The notes beneath the pieces were generated by a model. That model was not told where the DNA came from, did not search any database, and worked only from the letters and a program-made list of their open reading frames with translations. Below are positions 28,027 to 36,851 of a stretch of DNA of 64,000 nucleotides, piece after piece. Made by a program: the position numbers and the translations under genes. The stretch is from the NCBI GenBank assembly GCA_963812525.1, contig CAWEVL010000012.1:186001-250000 (forward strand), in the 5' to 3' direction. Every line of letters starts with the position of its first letter. The first letter of the stretch is position 1. The stretch comes from Bog-756 sp963812525. Lineage in GTDB: Bacteria; Actinomycetota; Acidimicrobiia; Acidimicrobiales; RAAP-2.

Positions 28027-28518
28027 GTGACCATCGCCCCGGCACCCCGCCACCTCGACCGCCGGTCAGCGACCGCCGAGACCGCGGCCGAGGCTTCCGA
28101 TGCCGAGCTGGCTTCCCGCCTCCGGCTGGCCGTCACCCGCCTCCACCGTCGCCTCCGTCAGCAGTCGGCCGGGGGGCTGACCCAGTCCCAGGCCTCGGCC
28201 CTGGCCAGCATCGGCCAGCTCGAGTCGCCGACCCTCGGTGCCCTGGCGTCGCGGGAGTCGGTGCAGCCCCCCTCCATGACCCGCATCGTGGCCGCCCTGG
28301 AGGACATGGGGCACGTCGCCCGGGTGGTGGACCCGGCCGATCGGCGGGTGGCCCGGGTGACGCTCACCGACTCGGGACGCCGGGTGCTGCAGCGGAGCCG
28401 GTCGCTCAAGAACGCCTTCCTGGCCGACCGTCTGGCGCGCCTGGCTCCCGACGAGCGCCACGGACTCGGCGAGCTGACGGTGCTCCTCGAGCGGCTCCTG
28501 GCCGAGGACGAGTCATGA
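28027..28518 (+). CDS. MarR-family transcriptional regulator
   Basis: A 163-residue winged-helix regulator. Helices of the DNA-binding domain are visible around 'LTQSQASALASIGQ', 'PTLGALASRESVQPPSMTRI' (recognition helix) and 'MGHVARVVDPADRRVARVTLT', where 'DPADRRVARV' is the typical wing motif D-x-R-D/R. Flanking helices (residues 20-45 and 120-160) form the dimer interface. It overlaps the downstream transporter gene by four bases (ATGA). It likely represses its own operon through the palindrome at 27997-28017 and is released by a drug-like or aromatic ligand exported by the MFS protein. Confidence 0.93.
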   Translation: MTIAPAPRHLDRRSATAETAAEASDAELASRLRLAVTRLHRRLRQQSAGGLTQSQASALASIGQLESPTLGALASRESVQPPSMTRIVAALEDMGHVARVVDPADRRVARVTLTDSGRRVLQRSRSLKNAFLADRLARLAPDERHGLGELTVLLERLLAEDES

Positions 28519-29813
28519 CCGCGGTGCGCGCCGCCGTCCACCAGACCTTCAGCTCCTTGCGCATCCGGAACTACCGGCTGTACTTCACCGCCCAGCTCAT
28601 CTCGGTCTCGGGCACCTGGATGCAGACGGTGGCCCAGGCGTGGCTGGTCCTGCACCTGACCGGGAGCGGCGTGGCCCTGGGCATCGTGGTGGGCCTGCAG
28701 TTCCTCCCCATGCTGCTGTTCGGGCCGTTCGGCGGCCTGGTGGCCGACCGGATGAACAAGCGGTCCCTGCTCTACGCCACCCAGACCGCCGGCGGCCTGC
28801 TGGCCCTGGCCCTGGGCCTCCTGGTGGTCACCGACGCCGTCCAGCTGTGGCAGGTCTACGTGCTGGCGGCGTTGCTCGGGGTGGTCAACGTCTTCGACAA
28901 CCCGGCCCGCCAGACCTTCGTCATGGAGATGGTGGGCCGGGACGACCTGCCCAACGCCGTGAGCCTCAACACCGTGGTGATGAACGCCTCGCGGGTGGTG
29001 GGTCCGGCCATCGGCGGTCTGGTCATCACCCTGTTCGGCCTGGGGGCCTGCTTCTTCATCAACGCCGCCTCGTACATCGCCGTCGTCGTCGGCCTGTCCA
29101 TGATGCGCTCGGCCGAACTGCGTCCCACGGCGCCGGTGGCCCGGGCCAAGGGGCAGATCCGGGAGGGCCTCGACTACGTCTGGCGCACGCCCGGCCTCCG
29201 GAACACCCTCCTGGCCATCGCCCTCATCGGCATCTTCGCCTACAACTTCACCGTGACCCTGGCCCTGCTGGCCAAGGTGACCTTCCACGGCGGGGCCGGT
29301 ACCTACTCGCTCCTCACCTCGTGCATGGGCATCGGGGCGGTGGTCGGCGGGCTGATCGCCGCCCACCGGGCCCGGCCCACCCCCCGGCTGCTGCAGGTGC
29401 TGGCCCTGGTGTTCGGCGGGCTGCTGGCCGCCGTGGCCCTGGCCCCGACGCTGGTCACCGCCTCGGTGCTCATCGTCTTCATGGGCGCGGCGTCGATCGG
29501 GTTCATCGCCACCGCCAACGCCACGCTCCAGCTGACGTCGGACCCGGCCATGCGGGGGAGGGTGATGGCCCTCTACGCCATGGCCTTCCTCGGGACCACG
29601 CCCATCGGAGCACCGCTGGTCGGGGCCATCGCCCAGTGGACCAGTCCGCGGGTGGCCCTGCTCAGCGGGGCGGTGGCCACCGTGGTCGCCGCCGGCCTGC
29701 TGATGTGGCGGCACCAGGCCGGGGCCCGCAGGACCCGGACGGCCGGTGATGAGGCCGCGGCACGGATGATCGAGGCCCAGGCCGTACGGGACGTCGAGTC
29801 ACGCGTGGCCTGA
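28515..29813 (+). CDS. MFS transporter (MFS_3/EntS-like), probable drug or siderophore exporter
   Basis: A 432-residue major facilitator protein with about eleven to twelve helices. It opens with 'FSSLRIRNYRLYFTAQLISVSGTWMQ', the signature of the MFS_3/EntS branch, then 'LFGPFGGLVADRMNKRSLLY' (loop 2-3 motif A), 'LGVVNVFDNPARQTFVMEMV', and a second-half 'ANATLQLTSDPAMRGRVMAL'. Proteins of this group export small hydrophobic compounds or enterobactin-like siderophores. It is translationally coupled to the MarR gene, so its expression is probably induced by its own substrate. Confidence 0.9.
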   Translation: MTAVRAAVHQTFSSLRIRNYRLYFTAQLISVSGTWMQTVAQAWLVLHLTGSGVALGIVVGLQFLPMLLFGPFGGLVADRMNKRSLLYATQTAGGLLALALGLLVVTDAVQLWQVYVLAALLGVVNVFDNPARQTFVMEMVGRDDLPNAVSLNTVVMNASRVVGPAIGGLVITLFGLGACFFINAASYIAVVVGLSMMRSAELRPTAPVARAKGQIREGLDYVWRTPGLRNTLLAIALIGIFAYNFTVTLALLAKVTFHGGAGTYSLLTSCMGIGAVVGGLIAAHRARPTPRLLQVLALVFGGLLAAVALAPTLVTASVLIVFMGAASIGFIATANATLQLTSDPAMRGRVMALYAMAFLGTTPIGAPLVGAIAQWTSPRVALLSGAVATVVAAGLLMWRHQAGARRTRTAGDEAAARMIEAQAVRDVESRVA

Positions 29814-29831
29814 CCGGCGATCGGTGCAGGC

Positions 29832-31064
29832 TCAGCCGGCCGCCACCGCCTTGGGCTCCTTGGGCAGGCCCAGCACCCGCTCGCCCACGATGTTGCGCTG
29901 GATCTCCGCCGTCCCGCCCCAGATCGACTCGGACCGGCTGAAGAAGAAGGACGCCTGCAGGTCACTCACCGGGTAGTCGTCCCGTCCCCGCTTCACCCGC
30001 ACGTCGACCACGTCGCTCGGGTCACCGGTGAGGATCTGGCCGTCGAGACCGAGGATGTCGATGGCCAGCTCCATGGTCTCCTGGTGGTGCTCGGACCAGA
30101 ACATCTTGTTGCAGGCACCGAGGGCGGCCATGTGGTGGGTGCCGTTGAGGGAGTCGGTGAGGGACCGGTAGCCGTTGATCTCCATGATCTTGACCTTGGT
30201 CCAGGCCGTGGCCAGGCGTTGGCGGACCAGGGGGTCGCGGCTCGATCCGTTCTCCTGGGCCACGGCGATGATCTGGTCGAGCTCGCGTCGGAAGCGGCGG
30301 TGCCCGGTGGTGGCCGACGAGCCACGCTCGAACCCCAGGGTGGTCATGGCCACCTTCCAGCCGTTGTTCACCCCGCCGACCACGTTCTCCTCGGGGCAGC
30401 GGGCGTTGGTGAAGAAGATCTCGTTGAAGTCGGCGCTCCCGTCCACCTGGGCGATGGGCCGGACCTCGATGCCGTCCTGTTTCATCGGCACCAGCAGGTA
30501 GGAGATGCCGGCGTGCTTGGGGGCGTCGGGATCGGTGCGGGCCAACAGGAAGATGTAGTCGGCGAACTGGGCCTGGGTGGTCCACACCTTCTGGCCGTTG
30601 ATGACCCACTCGTCGCCGTCCAGCTCGGCCCGGGTCTGGAGGGAGGCCAGGTCGCTGCCGGCGTCGGGCTCCGAGAAGCCCTGGCACCAGGCGATGGTGC
30701 CGTCGAGGATGCCGGGGATGAACTGCTGCTTCTGGTCCTCGGTGGCCCACTGGAGGATGGTCGGCCCGACCAGGGTGTCGCCGAAGAAGTCGGCCCGCAA
30801 CGGCGCCTCGGCCCGGGCGAACTCCTCGTTGAGCACCACCGACTCCATGAGCGACAGGCCCTTGCCCCCGTACTCCTTGGGCCACGAGGCGCAGATCCAG
30901 CCGCCGGCGAAGAGCTGCTTCGTCCACTCCTGGTTGAACGCCTTCTTCTCGTCCTTGGTCATGGAGAACCCCGGGGTGCCCCACCCCTCGGGCAGGTTGT
31001 CCGCCAGCCACCGGCGGATCTCGCTCCGGAACGGTTCGGTGTCGGCGGGATAGGTCAGGTCCAT
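29832..31064 (-). CDS. Acyl-CoA dehydrogenase
   Basis: A 410-residue flavoprotein. The N-terminal helical domain contains 'LFAGGWICASWPKEYGGKGLS'. The FAD/substrate region has 'IAWCQGFSEPDAGSDLASLQT' and 'EWVINGQKVWTTQAQFADYI'. The C-terminal end has 'SESIWGGTAEIQRNIVGERVLGLP', the family's FAD-contact signature. It oxidises an acyl-CoA to the trans-2-enoyl-CoA in the cytosol. ATG 31064 is chosen because TACTCT (31071-31076) lies exactly six bases upstream, giving a leaderless message, and because residues upstream do not fit the family. It ends 18 bases from the convergent MFS gene. Confidence 0.93.
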   Translation of the reverse strand: MDLTYPADTEPFRSEIRRWLADNLPEGWGTPGFSMTKDEKKAFNQEWTKQLFAGGWICASWPKEYGGKGLSLMESVVLNEEFARAEAPLRADFFGDTLVGPTILQWATEDQKQQFIPGILDGTIAWCQGFSEPDAGSDLASLQTRAELDGDEWVINGQKVWTTQAQFADYIFLLARTDPDAPKHAGISYLLVPMKQDGIEVRPIAQVDGSADFNEIFFTNARCPEENVVGGVNNGWKVAMTTLGFERGSSATTGHRRFRRELDQIIAVAQENGSSRDPLVRQRLATAWTKVKIMEINGYRSLTDSLNGTHHMAALGACNKMFWSEHHQETMELAIDILGLDGQILTGDPSDVVDVRVKRGRDDYPVSDLQASFFFSRSESIWGGTAEIQRNIVGERVLGLPKEPKAVAAG

Positions 31065-31076
31065 GGTCCGAGAGTA
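31065..31076 (-). promoter_or_regulatory. -10 box of leaderless acyl-CoA dehydrogenase transcript
   Basis: TACTCT (31076-31071 on the minus strand) followed by six bases and then ATG 31064. This spacing puts the transcription start on the A of the start codon. There is no Shine-Dalgarno sequence between them. Confidence 0.5.
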
Positions 31077-31179
31077 CCCCTCGACCGCCCCCCATGACCC
31101 CGTCCGCCCGAGGCCCCGACGACGCGGCGGGATCCAGTGCTGCGCCGAGGCCACAGGCCCCGTCTACGCTGGGAAGGCT

Positions 31180-32466
31180 ATGGGCACGCAGACCGCAGAA
31201 ACCGGCCAGGGTATGGAGATCCTCCACCTGTCGAGCGTGATCAAACGCCCGCTGGTGGATGCGACCGGCGACCGCTTGGGAAAGGTCCAGGACTTGATCG
31301 TCCGGGCCGGCGAGTCTCCCCACCCTCCGGTGGTGGGACTGGTGGTCGACATCGGCGGACGTGACCTCTTCGTGCCCATCCGCAAGGTGGCGGCGTTCGA
31401 ACCCGGGAGGGTCCTGTTCGAGGGACGGCGGGTGGATCTGCGACGCTTCGAGCGCCGGCCCGGCGAGCTCCTGCTGGCCCGAGACCTGTTGGCCCATCAC
31501 CTGATCAACTTCGTCGGCGGCCGACTCATCCGAGCCAACGAGATCGAGCTGGCCAAGGTCAACGGGACCTGGGAGGTGGTGGCCGTCGACCCGTCCCGCC
31601 GACCGGTTCTCCGCCGGCTCATCCCCGGCCGCCATCGCGAGGCCAAGCCCGGGACCATCGTGGACTGGGCCAGCATCGAGCCCTTCGTGGCCCATGTGCC
31701 GTCCTCCCGTCTCCGGATCCCCTACCGCAAACTGGCCAAGCTCCATCCGGCCCAGATCGCCGACCTGGTGGAGGCGGCGTCGCACGACGAGGGCGAGGAG
31801 ATCATCGAGGCGGTGGGGGCCGACCGCGAGCTGGAGGCCGACGTCTTCGAGGAGCTCGACACCGAGCACCAACTGGAGTTCGTCCGCAGCCGCTCGGACG
31901 ATGAGGCGGCCCGGCTGCTGTCCTCGATGGCCCCGGACGACGCCGCCGACCTCATCACCGAGGTCGACCAGGAGCGGCGCCTCCCGATCCTCAACCTGCT
32001 GCCCGAGCCCCAGCAGCGCAAGGTCCGCTCCCTGCTCAGCTACAACCCCGAGACGGCCGGCGGCTTGATGAGCCCGGACTTCCTGAGCATGCCGGCGGCG
32101 TCGCCCGTCGGCGAGGTCATCGGCTCCGTCCGGGCCAGTTCCGCACCGCCCGAGGCCCTCAACGTGGTCTTCGCGGTCGACGCCGAGGGGCGCCTGGTGG
32201 GCTCGGCATCCATGGTGCGGATCGTCCAGGCCGATCCCGCCGCCACGCTCGAGTCGATCATGGAGGCCGAACCGGTCCACGTGCATGCCGACTGGGATCT
32301 CGGTGCCATGGTCCGGACCATGTCCGACTTCAATCTGATCGTGGCCCCGGTGCTGGATCCCGACCACGGCGAGATCCTCGGGGTGGTCACCGTCGACGAC
32401 GTCCTCGAACTACTGCTCCCGACCGGGTGGCGCCGCGACTTCGGCCGGACCGCGGTGGAGGACTGA
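31180..32466 (+). CDS. PRC-barrel / MgtE_N / CBS-pair protein, probable cytosolic Mg2+ sensor
   Basis: A 428-residue soluble protein. Residues about 10-160 have two PRC-barrel-like beta segments ('VDATGDRLGKVQDLIVR', 'DLFVPIRKVAAFEPGRVLFE'). Residues about 190-300 match the MgtE intracellular N domain ('LAKLHPAQIADLVEAASHDE', 'LLSSMAPDDAADLITEVD', 'ETAGGLMSPDFLS'). Residues about 310-425 form two CBS repeats ('VFAVDAEGRLVGSASMVRI', 'LGVVTVDDVLELLLP'). The MgtE transmembrane channel is absent. In MgtE these two domains sense Mg2+ and gate the pore; here they precede an NRAMP-related transporter and may gate it. ATG 31180 follows GGGAAGG at 31171-31177. Confidence 0.85.
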   Translation: MGTQTAETGQGMEILHLSSVIKRPLVDATGDRLGKVQDLIVRAGESPHPPVVGLVVDIGGRDLFVPIRKVAAFEPGRVLFEGRRVDLRRFERRPGELLLARDLLAHHLINFVGGRLIRANEIELAKVNGTWEVVAVDPSRRPVLRRLIPGRHREAKPGTIVDWASIEPFVAHVPSSRLRIPYRKLAKLHPAQIADLVEAASHDEGEEIIEAVGADRELEADVFEELDTEHQLEFVRSRSDDEAARLLSSMAPDDAADLITEVDQERRLPILNLLPEPQQRKVRSLLSYNPETAGGLMSPDFLSMPAASPVGEVIGSVRASSAPPEALNVVFAVDAEGRLVGSASMVRIVQADPAATLESIMEAEPVHVHADWDLGAMVRTMSDFNLIVAPVLDPDHGEILGVVTVDDVLELLLPTGWRRDFGRTAVED

Positions 32467-32798
32467 CCGTGTTCCGACAGCGAAAACCCAAGTCGGCCGC
32501 CGAGCGTGGCCAGCGAGCGTCCGAAGGGCCCTAACGCAACGCGGCCGCCGTCCCGGCCGAACGCCCCCGACGGCGATCGCTCTGGAGGTCTGTTGCCACC
32601 ACGCCCACCGGGCCGGTGGGCCCCGCCCGGTGCCGGGTCCCGATCCCCGTGCCGTAGGAGTGCCGGGTCCGCCCCGGCACTCCGCCCGATCCCTTTGTCC
32701 GTCCTCAACCCGCCGCCCGCTCTCCGGTGACCGAGCTTCGTGTCCGGCGCGCCACGGGGCAGGCCGTCATGAGCAGCACACCCCGAAGGAGGTGACCC
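32467..32798 (+). other. 332-base gap between Mg2+-sensor and transporter genes
   Basis: No full-length gene is apparent. Just after the upstream stop a 21-codon open frame starts at GTG 32469 ('FRQRKPKSAAERGQRASEGP') and stops at 32534; it may be a small basic peptide or chance. An 11-base perfect hairpin lies at 32657-32683. A strong GAAGGAGGTGA Shine-Dalgarno (32785-32795) precedes the transporter ATG. I looked for an M-box or ykoK magnesium riboswitch core and did not recognise one. Confidence 0.4.
32657..32683 (+). terminator. Strong hairpin downstream of MgtE_N/CBS gene
   Basis: Arms GGAGTGCCGGG (32657-32667) and CCCGGCACTCC (32673-32683) pair perfectly over 11 bases around a five-base loop. 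No T-run follows, so it would be an actinobacterial-type terminator or a processing/attenuation structure ahead of the transporter. Confidence 0.45.
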
Positions 32799-34450
32799 AT
32801 GGCCGACCACGAAGCGCACCGAAGCGCCCGAAGCGCCCGAAGCGCCCGCTGCCGTTCTCGACGAGGCCCACGTGGGTGACATCCAGGGCGCCTTCGGGAC
32901 CATCCGCCAGCACGACCTGGACACCCGGCGGACGTGGCGGGCCCGCCTGCTCACGTTGTTGGCCATCATGGGCCCGGGGCTCATCGTCATGGTCGGGCGA
33001 CAACGACGCCGGCGGCGTGTCCACCTACAGCCAGGCCGGACAGAACTTCGGGCTCACCCTGCTGTGGACGCTGCCTCTCCTCATCCCGGTCCTGGTGGTC
33101 AACCAGGAGATGGTGGTGCGGCTGGGTGCGGTGACCGGCGTGGGCCACGCCCGACTGATCAACGAGCGGTTCGGCAAGTTCTGGGGGGCGTTCTCGGTCG
33201 GGGACCTGTTCATCCTCAACTTCCTGACCATCGCCACCGAGTTCATCGGGGTCAGCCTGGCGCTCCACTACTTCGGGATCAGCCAGTACCTGTCGGTACC
33301 GATCGCCGCCGTCCTGCTCATTGCCATGACGGCCACCGGGAGCTTCCGCCGCTGGGAGCGGTTCATGTTCGTGTTCATCATCGTCAACTTCCTGGTCGTC
33401 CCGCTGGCCTTCCTCAGCCATCCGCCCGCCGGGTCCGTTCTTCAAGGGCTTCGTCGACCCCGGGAGTCGCAGGGCGGGTTCACCTCGACCTCGGTGCTCC
33501 TCATCATCGCCATCGTGGGCACCACCGTGGCCCCCTGGCAGCTGTTCTTCCAGCAGTCCAACATCGTGGACAAGCGGATCACCCCCCGGTGGATCAACTA
33601 CGAGCGGGCCGACACCGTGATCGGCTCGCTGATCACGGTCTTCGCCGCCTCGATCATGATGGCCGTCGTGGCCTCGGCCTTCGCCGGCACCCCCTTGCCG
33701 GTCACTTCACCAACGCCGGTGGGGTGGCCAACGGACTCCAGCACTACGTGGGCCGGGCCGCCGGGGCCCTCTTCGCCATCATCCTGCTCAACGCCTCCAT
33801 CATCGGGGCGGCCTCGGTCACGCTGGCCACCTCGTACGCCTTCGGTGACGTCTTCGGTGCCCGCCACTCCCTGCACCGGAGCTGGCGGGAGGCCAAGTTC
33901 TTCTACGGGGCCTTTACCGGCATGGTGGTGCTGGCCGCCGGCATCGTGATCATCCCCGGTGCGCCGCTCGGCCTGATCACCACCAGTGTCCAGGCCCTGG
34001 CCGGCGTGCTCCTGCCCAGTGCCACGGTCTTCCTGCTCATGCTGTGCAACGACAAGCAGGTGCTCGGCCCCTGGGTCAACCGGCCGTGGTTGAACGTGCT
34101 GGCCACCGTCATCGTCTCCATCCTGTTGATGATGTCGCTGGTCCTGATGGTGACCACCCTGTTCTCCACCATCGACGTGAGCCAGGTGGCGGTGGTCCTC
34201 GGTGTCGTGCTGGTGGTGGCGTGGGCCGTGGGCGGGGTCGTCTACGCCCGCTCGCTGCGCCGGCCGCCCACCCGAGCCGGTCACCCCGATGGCCAAGCGG
34301 GCCACGTGGCGGATGCCGGCCCTCAACCTGTTGGAGCGCCCGACGTGGTCCCGAGGCCGGCTCGTCACCATGTACCTGCTCCGCGGCTACCTGGTGGTGG
34401 CGGTCCTGATGCTGCTGGTCAAGGCCATCCAGCTCGGGCTGCACAAGTGA
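32799..34450 (+). CDS. NRAMP-related divalent cation transporter, probable Mg2+ type (NRMT-like), about five apparent frameshifts
   Basis: The start ATG 32799 follows a near-consensus Shine-Dalgarno. The protein is about 550 residues but the frame jumps near 32808, 32997, 33437, 33708 and 34277. Segments in order: 'ALDEAHVGD'-like N-tail with Glu-Ala-Pro repeats, 'LLAIMGPGLIVMVGDNDAGG', 'LTLLWTLPLLIPVLVVNQEM', 'IAIVGTTVAPWQLFFQQSNI', 'GHFTNAGGVANGLQHYVG', 'ALAGVLLPSATVFLLMLCND', 'YLLRGYLVVAVLMLL'. The helix-1 motif reads DAGG rather than DPGN, and helix 6 has APWQ where metal-ion NRAMPs have MPHN. From memory, Asn-to-Gly and Met-to-Ala changes mark the NRAMP-related magnesium transporters. 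Its neighbour is a free MgtE-type Mg2+ sensor. Confidence 0.75.
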
Positions 34451-34601
34451 GCGGTCGGGGCCGCCGCGCCCCTCGGGACGGCGACCGGCCCGCCTCAGGA
34501 GCGGAAGCCCCTGCTGAGTCGTTACCTGAGAGTCAGTTTGCGCCGAAGTACCTGGCCGGGAGAGTATTTGTCTTCTATGTGCCTGCCCGTCCTGGTTGTC
34601 C

Positions 34602-36002
34602 ATGCCTAGCTTCGGGCTCAAACGGCACAAGATCAAGGGTCCCAAGTACCCACCACCAGCCCCGGAGCGCATCGCCCCCCGGCCCCCGGCCCCGGGCGGC
34701 CTGCGCATCGCCTTCCTGGTCTACCGGGGCAATCCCCGCTGCGGCGGCCAGGGCGTCTACACCCGCCACCTGACCCGTGAGCTGGTCGCAGCTGGGCCAC
34801 TCGGTCGAGGTCTTCGCCGGCCAGCCCTGGCCCGAGGTGGACGAGGGCGTCGGCTTCACCCCGGTGCCGAGCCTCGACCTCTACCGCGATCCCGATCCCT
34901 TCCGGATCCCCAGGCTGCGCGAGTTCCGCAACTCGTACCCGTCGTCGGTCGCCGCCCTCGAGTTCGGGGTCATGTGCACGCGCCGGCTTCCCCGAACCGT
35001 GGACCTTCAGCCTCCGGGCCCGGCGGATGCTGGCCGCCCGCCGGGACGAGTTCGACCTGGTCCACGACAACCAGTGCCTGGGCAACGGGATCCTGGGGAT
35101 GATCGACGACGGGTGGCCGCTGCTGACCACGCTGCACCACCCGATCACCGTCGACCGGCAGCTGGCCCTGAGCCATGCCACCAACCCCTGGCAGCAGTTC
35201 ACCCAGCGCCGCTGGTTCGGCTTCCTGCGGATGCAGGTCAAGGTGGCCCGGGCGCTGCCCCGGGTGGTCACCGTGTCCCAGTCGTCGAAGACGGACATCG
35301 CCGCCCAGATGGGCGTGGAGCTCGACCGGATGACCGTCGTCCCGGTGGGCGTCGACCACACCGTGTTCCGGCCCCAGGACGACGTCGAGCCGGTCCCGGG
35401 ACGGATCATGGTCACCTCCTCGTCCGACGTCCCCATGAAGGGACTGGTGCCCCTGCTCGAGGCGGTGGCCAAGCTCCGCACCGAGCGGGACATCGAGCTG
35501 GTGGTCATCGGCAATCCCCGCCCCGACGGCCGGGTGGCCAAGGCCATCGAGCGACTCGACCTGGCCCCCATCGTCCGCTGCGTCTCCGGCATCAGCGACG
35601 ACGAGCTGGCCCGCAACTACGCCCAGGCCGAGGTGGCGGTGGTGCCCTCGCTGTACGAGGGGTTCTCGCTCCCGGCCATCGAGGCCATGGCCTGCGGCGT
35701 GCCCCTGGTGGCCACCACCGGAGGGGCCCTGCCCGAGGTGGTGGGGACCGACGGGGTCACCGGACTGCTGGTGGCGCCGGACGACCCGGGCGCCCTGGCC
35801 GGCGGCCATCGGCCGCCTGCTCGACGACGCCGACCTCCGCCGGCGGCTGGGGGCGGCCGGGCGCGAACGGGTGCTCGGGCGGTTCACCTGGCAGGTGACC
35901 GCGGCCGGCACCGCCGCCCAGTACCGGGCCCTGCTGGACGACCCGGCCACCGCCCATCCGGCTCACCCGTACGACCCCGACCGCCCTGGAAGCCCCGAAT
36001 GA
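34602..36002 (+). CDS. Glycosyltransferase family 4, three apparent frameshifts
   Basis: About 465 residues after removing one extra base near each of 34788, 34982 and 35803; the total length then fits exactly. The N-domain has 'GLRIAFLVYRGNPRCGGQGV' (GT4/glycogen-synthase-like glycine loop) and 'LGHSVEVFAGQPWPEVDEG'. The C-domain has 'KGLVPLLEAVAKL', 'IELVVIGNPRPDGRVAKAIE' and 'VVPSLYEGFSLPAIEAMACG', the donor-binding E-x(7)-E motif of retaining GT4 enzymes. The tail 'LLDDADLRRRLGAAGRERV' ends at 36002. It is the first gene of a GT4 - methyltransferase - alpha/alpha-barrel trio. Donor and acceptor are unknown. Confidence 0.82.
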
Positions 36003-36038
36003 CGGAGACCGCACCATGACCGCCCACCGCCCCCGACC

Positions 36039-36851
36039 ATGCTGACCGTCGACTACGCCCGACTCGGCGTGCGCCCCGGCGACCGCCTGCTCGACCTGGG
36101 GTGCGGCTTCGGGCGACACGCCTATCAGGCGGCCCGACTGGGCGCCGAGGTGGTGGCCTTCGACGCCGGGGCCGACGAGGTCCGGAAGGTCCTCGACACC
36201 TTCGGCGCCATGGCCGTCGCCGGCGAGCTCGACCTCGAGACGGCCCGGGTGGGGTCGGTGCAGGGCAACGCCCTGGCCCTGCCGTTCGCCGACGGCTCGT
36301 TCGACCGGGTCATCGCCTCCGAGGTCCTCGAGCACATCCCCGACGACGAGCAGGCCATGGCCGAGCTGGCCCGGGTGCTGCGGCCCGGGGGGACCATGGC
36401 CGTGACCGTGCCCCGGTGCGGCCCGGAGTTCGTCAACTGGGCCCTGTCCGACGAGTACCACAACGTGCCCGGCGGCCACGTCCGGATCTACCGCCAGCGC
36501 CAGCTGGTCGGGCGCCTCGAGTCCACCGGGCTCCGGGCCACCGGCAGCCACCACGCCCACGGGCTCCACGCCCCCTACTGGTGGCTGCGGTGCCTGGTCG
36601 GACCGAGCAACGACAGCCATCCCGCGGTGTCCTCGTACCACCGGCTGCTGGTCTGGGACATCGAAAAGGCGCCCAAGGTCACCCGCTACGCCGACCGGGT
36701 GCTCAACCCGCTGGTGGGGAAGAGCCTGGTGGTCTATCTGGAGAAGCCGACGGGGCCGGTCGGCGCGTCCGCTCCGGCCGCCGGCCGGCCGCTGCACCCC
36801 GTGGGGTCCGAGGCGGCGTCGCCGGCATCCGACCGGGAGGCGGTGGCATGA
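36039..36851 (+). CDS. Class I SAM-dependent methyltransferase
   Basis: A 270-residue methyltransferase. 'GDRLLDLGCGFGRHAYQAAR' is the SAM glycine loop, 'AEVVAFDAGADEV' ends strand 2, 'NALALPFADGSFDRVIASEVLEHIPDD' gives motifs III-IV, and 'LARVLRPGGTMAVTVPR' is the post-motif strand. The gene begins 36 bases after the GT4 stop; an ATG at 35999 overlapping that stop is followed by a short frame, so the true N-terminus may be obscured by another indel. It overlaps the next gene by four bases. The trio suggests modification of one glycoconjugate. Confidence 0.85.
   Translation: MLTVDYARLGVRPGDRLLDLGCGFGRHAYQAARLGAEVVAFDAGADEVRKVLDTFGAMAVAGELDLETARVGSVQGNALALPFADGSFDRVIASEVLEHIPDDEQAMAELARVLRPGGTMAVTVPRCGPEFVNWALSDEYHNVPGGHVRIYRQRQLVGRLESTGLRATGSHHAHGLHAPYWWLRCLVGPSNDSHPAVSSYHRLLVWDIEKAPKVTRYADRVLNPLVGKSLVVYLEKPTGPVGASAPAAGRPLHPVGSEAASPASDREAVA

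Noticed and set aside
32467..32798. Mg2+ riboswitch (M-box/ykoK) before the NRAMP-related gene
   Set aside because: The conserved M-box core is not recognisable; only a simple hairpin is seen.
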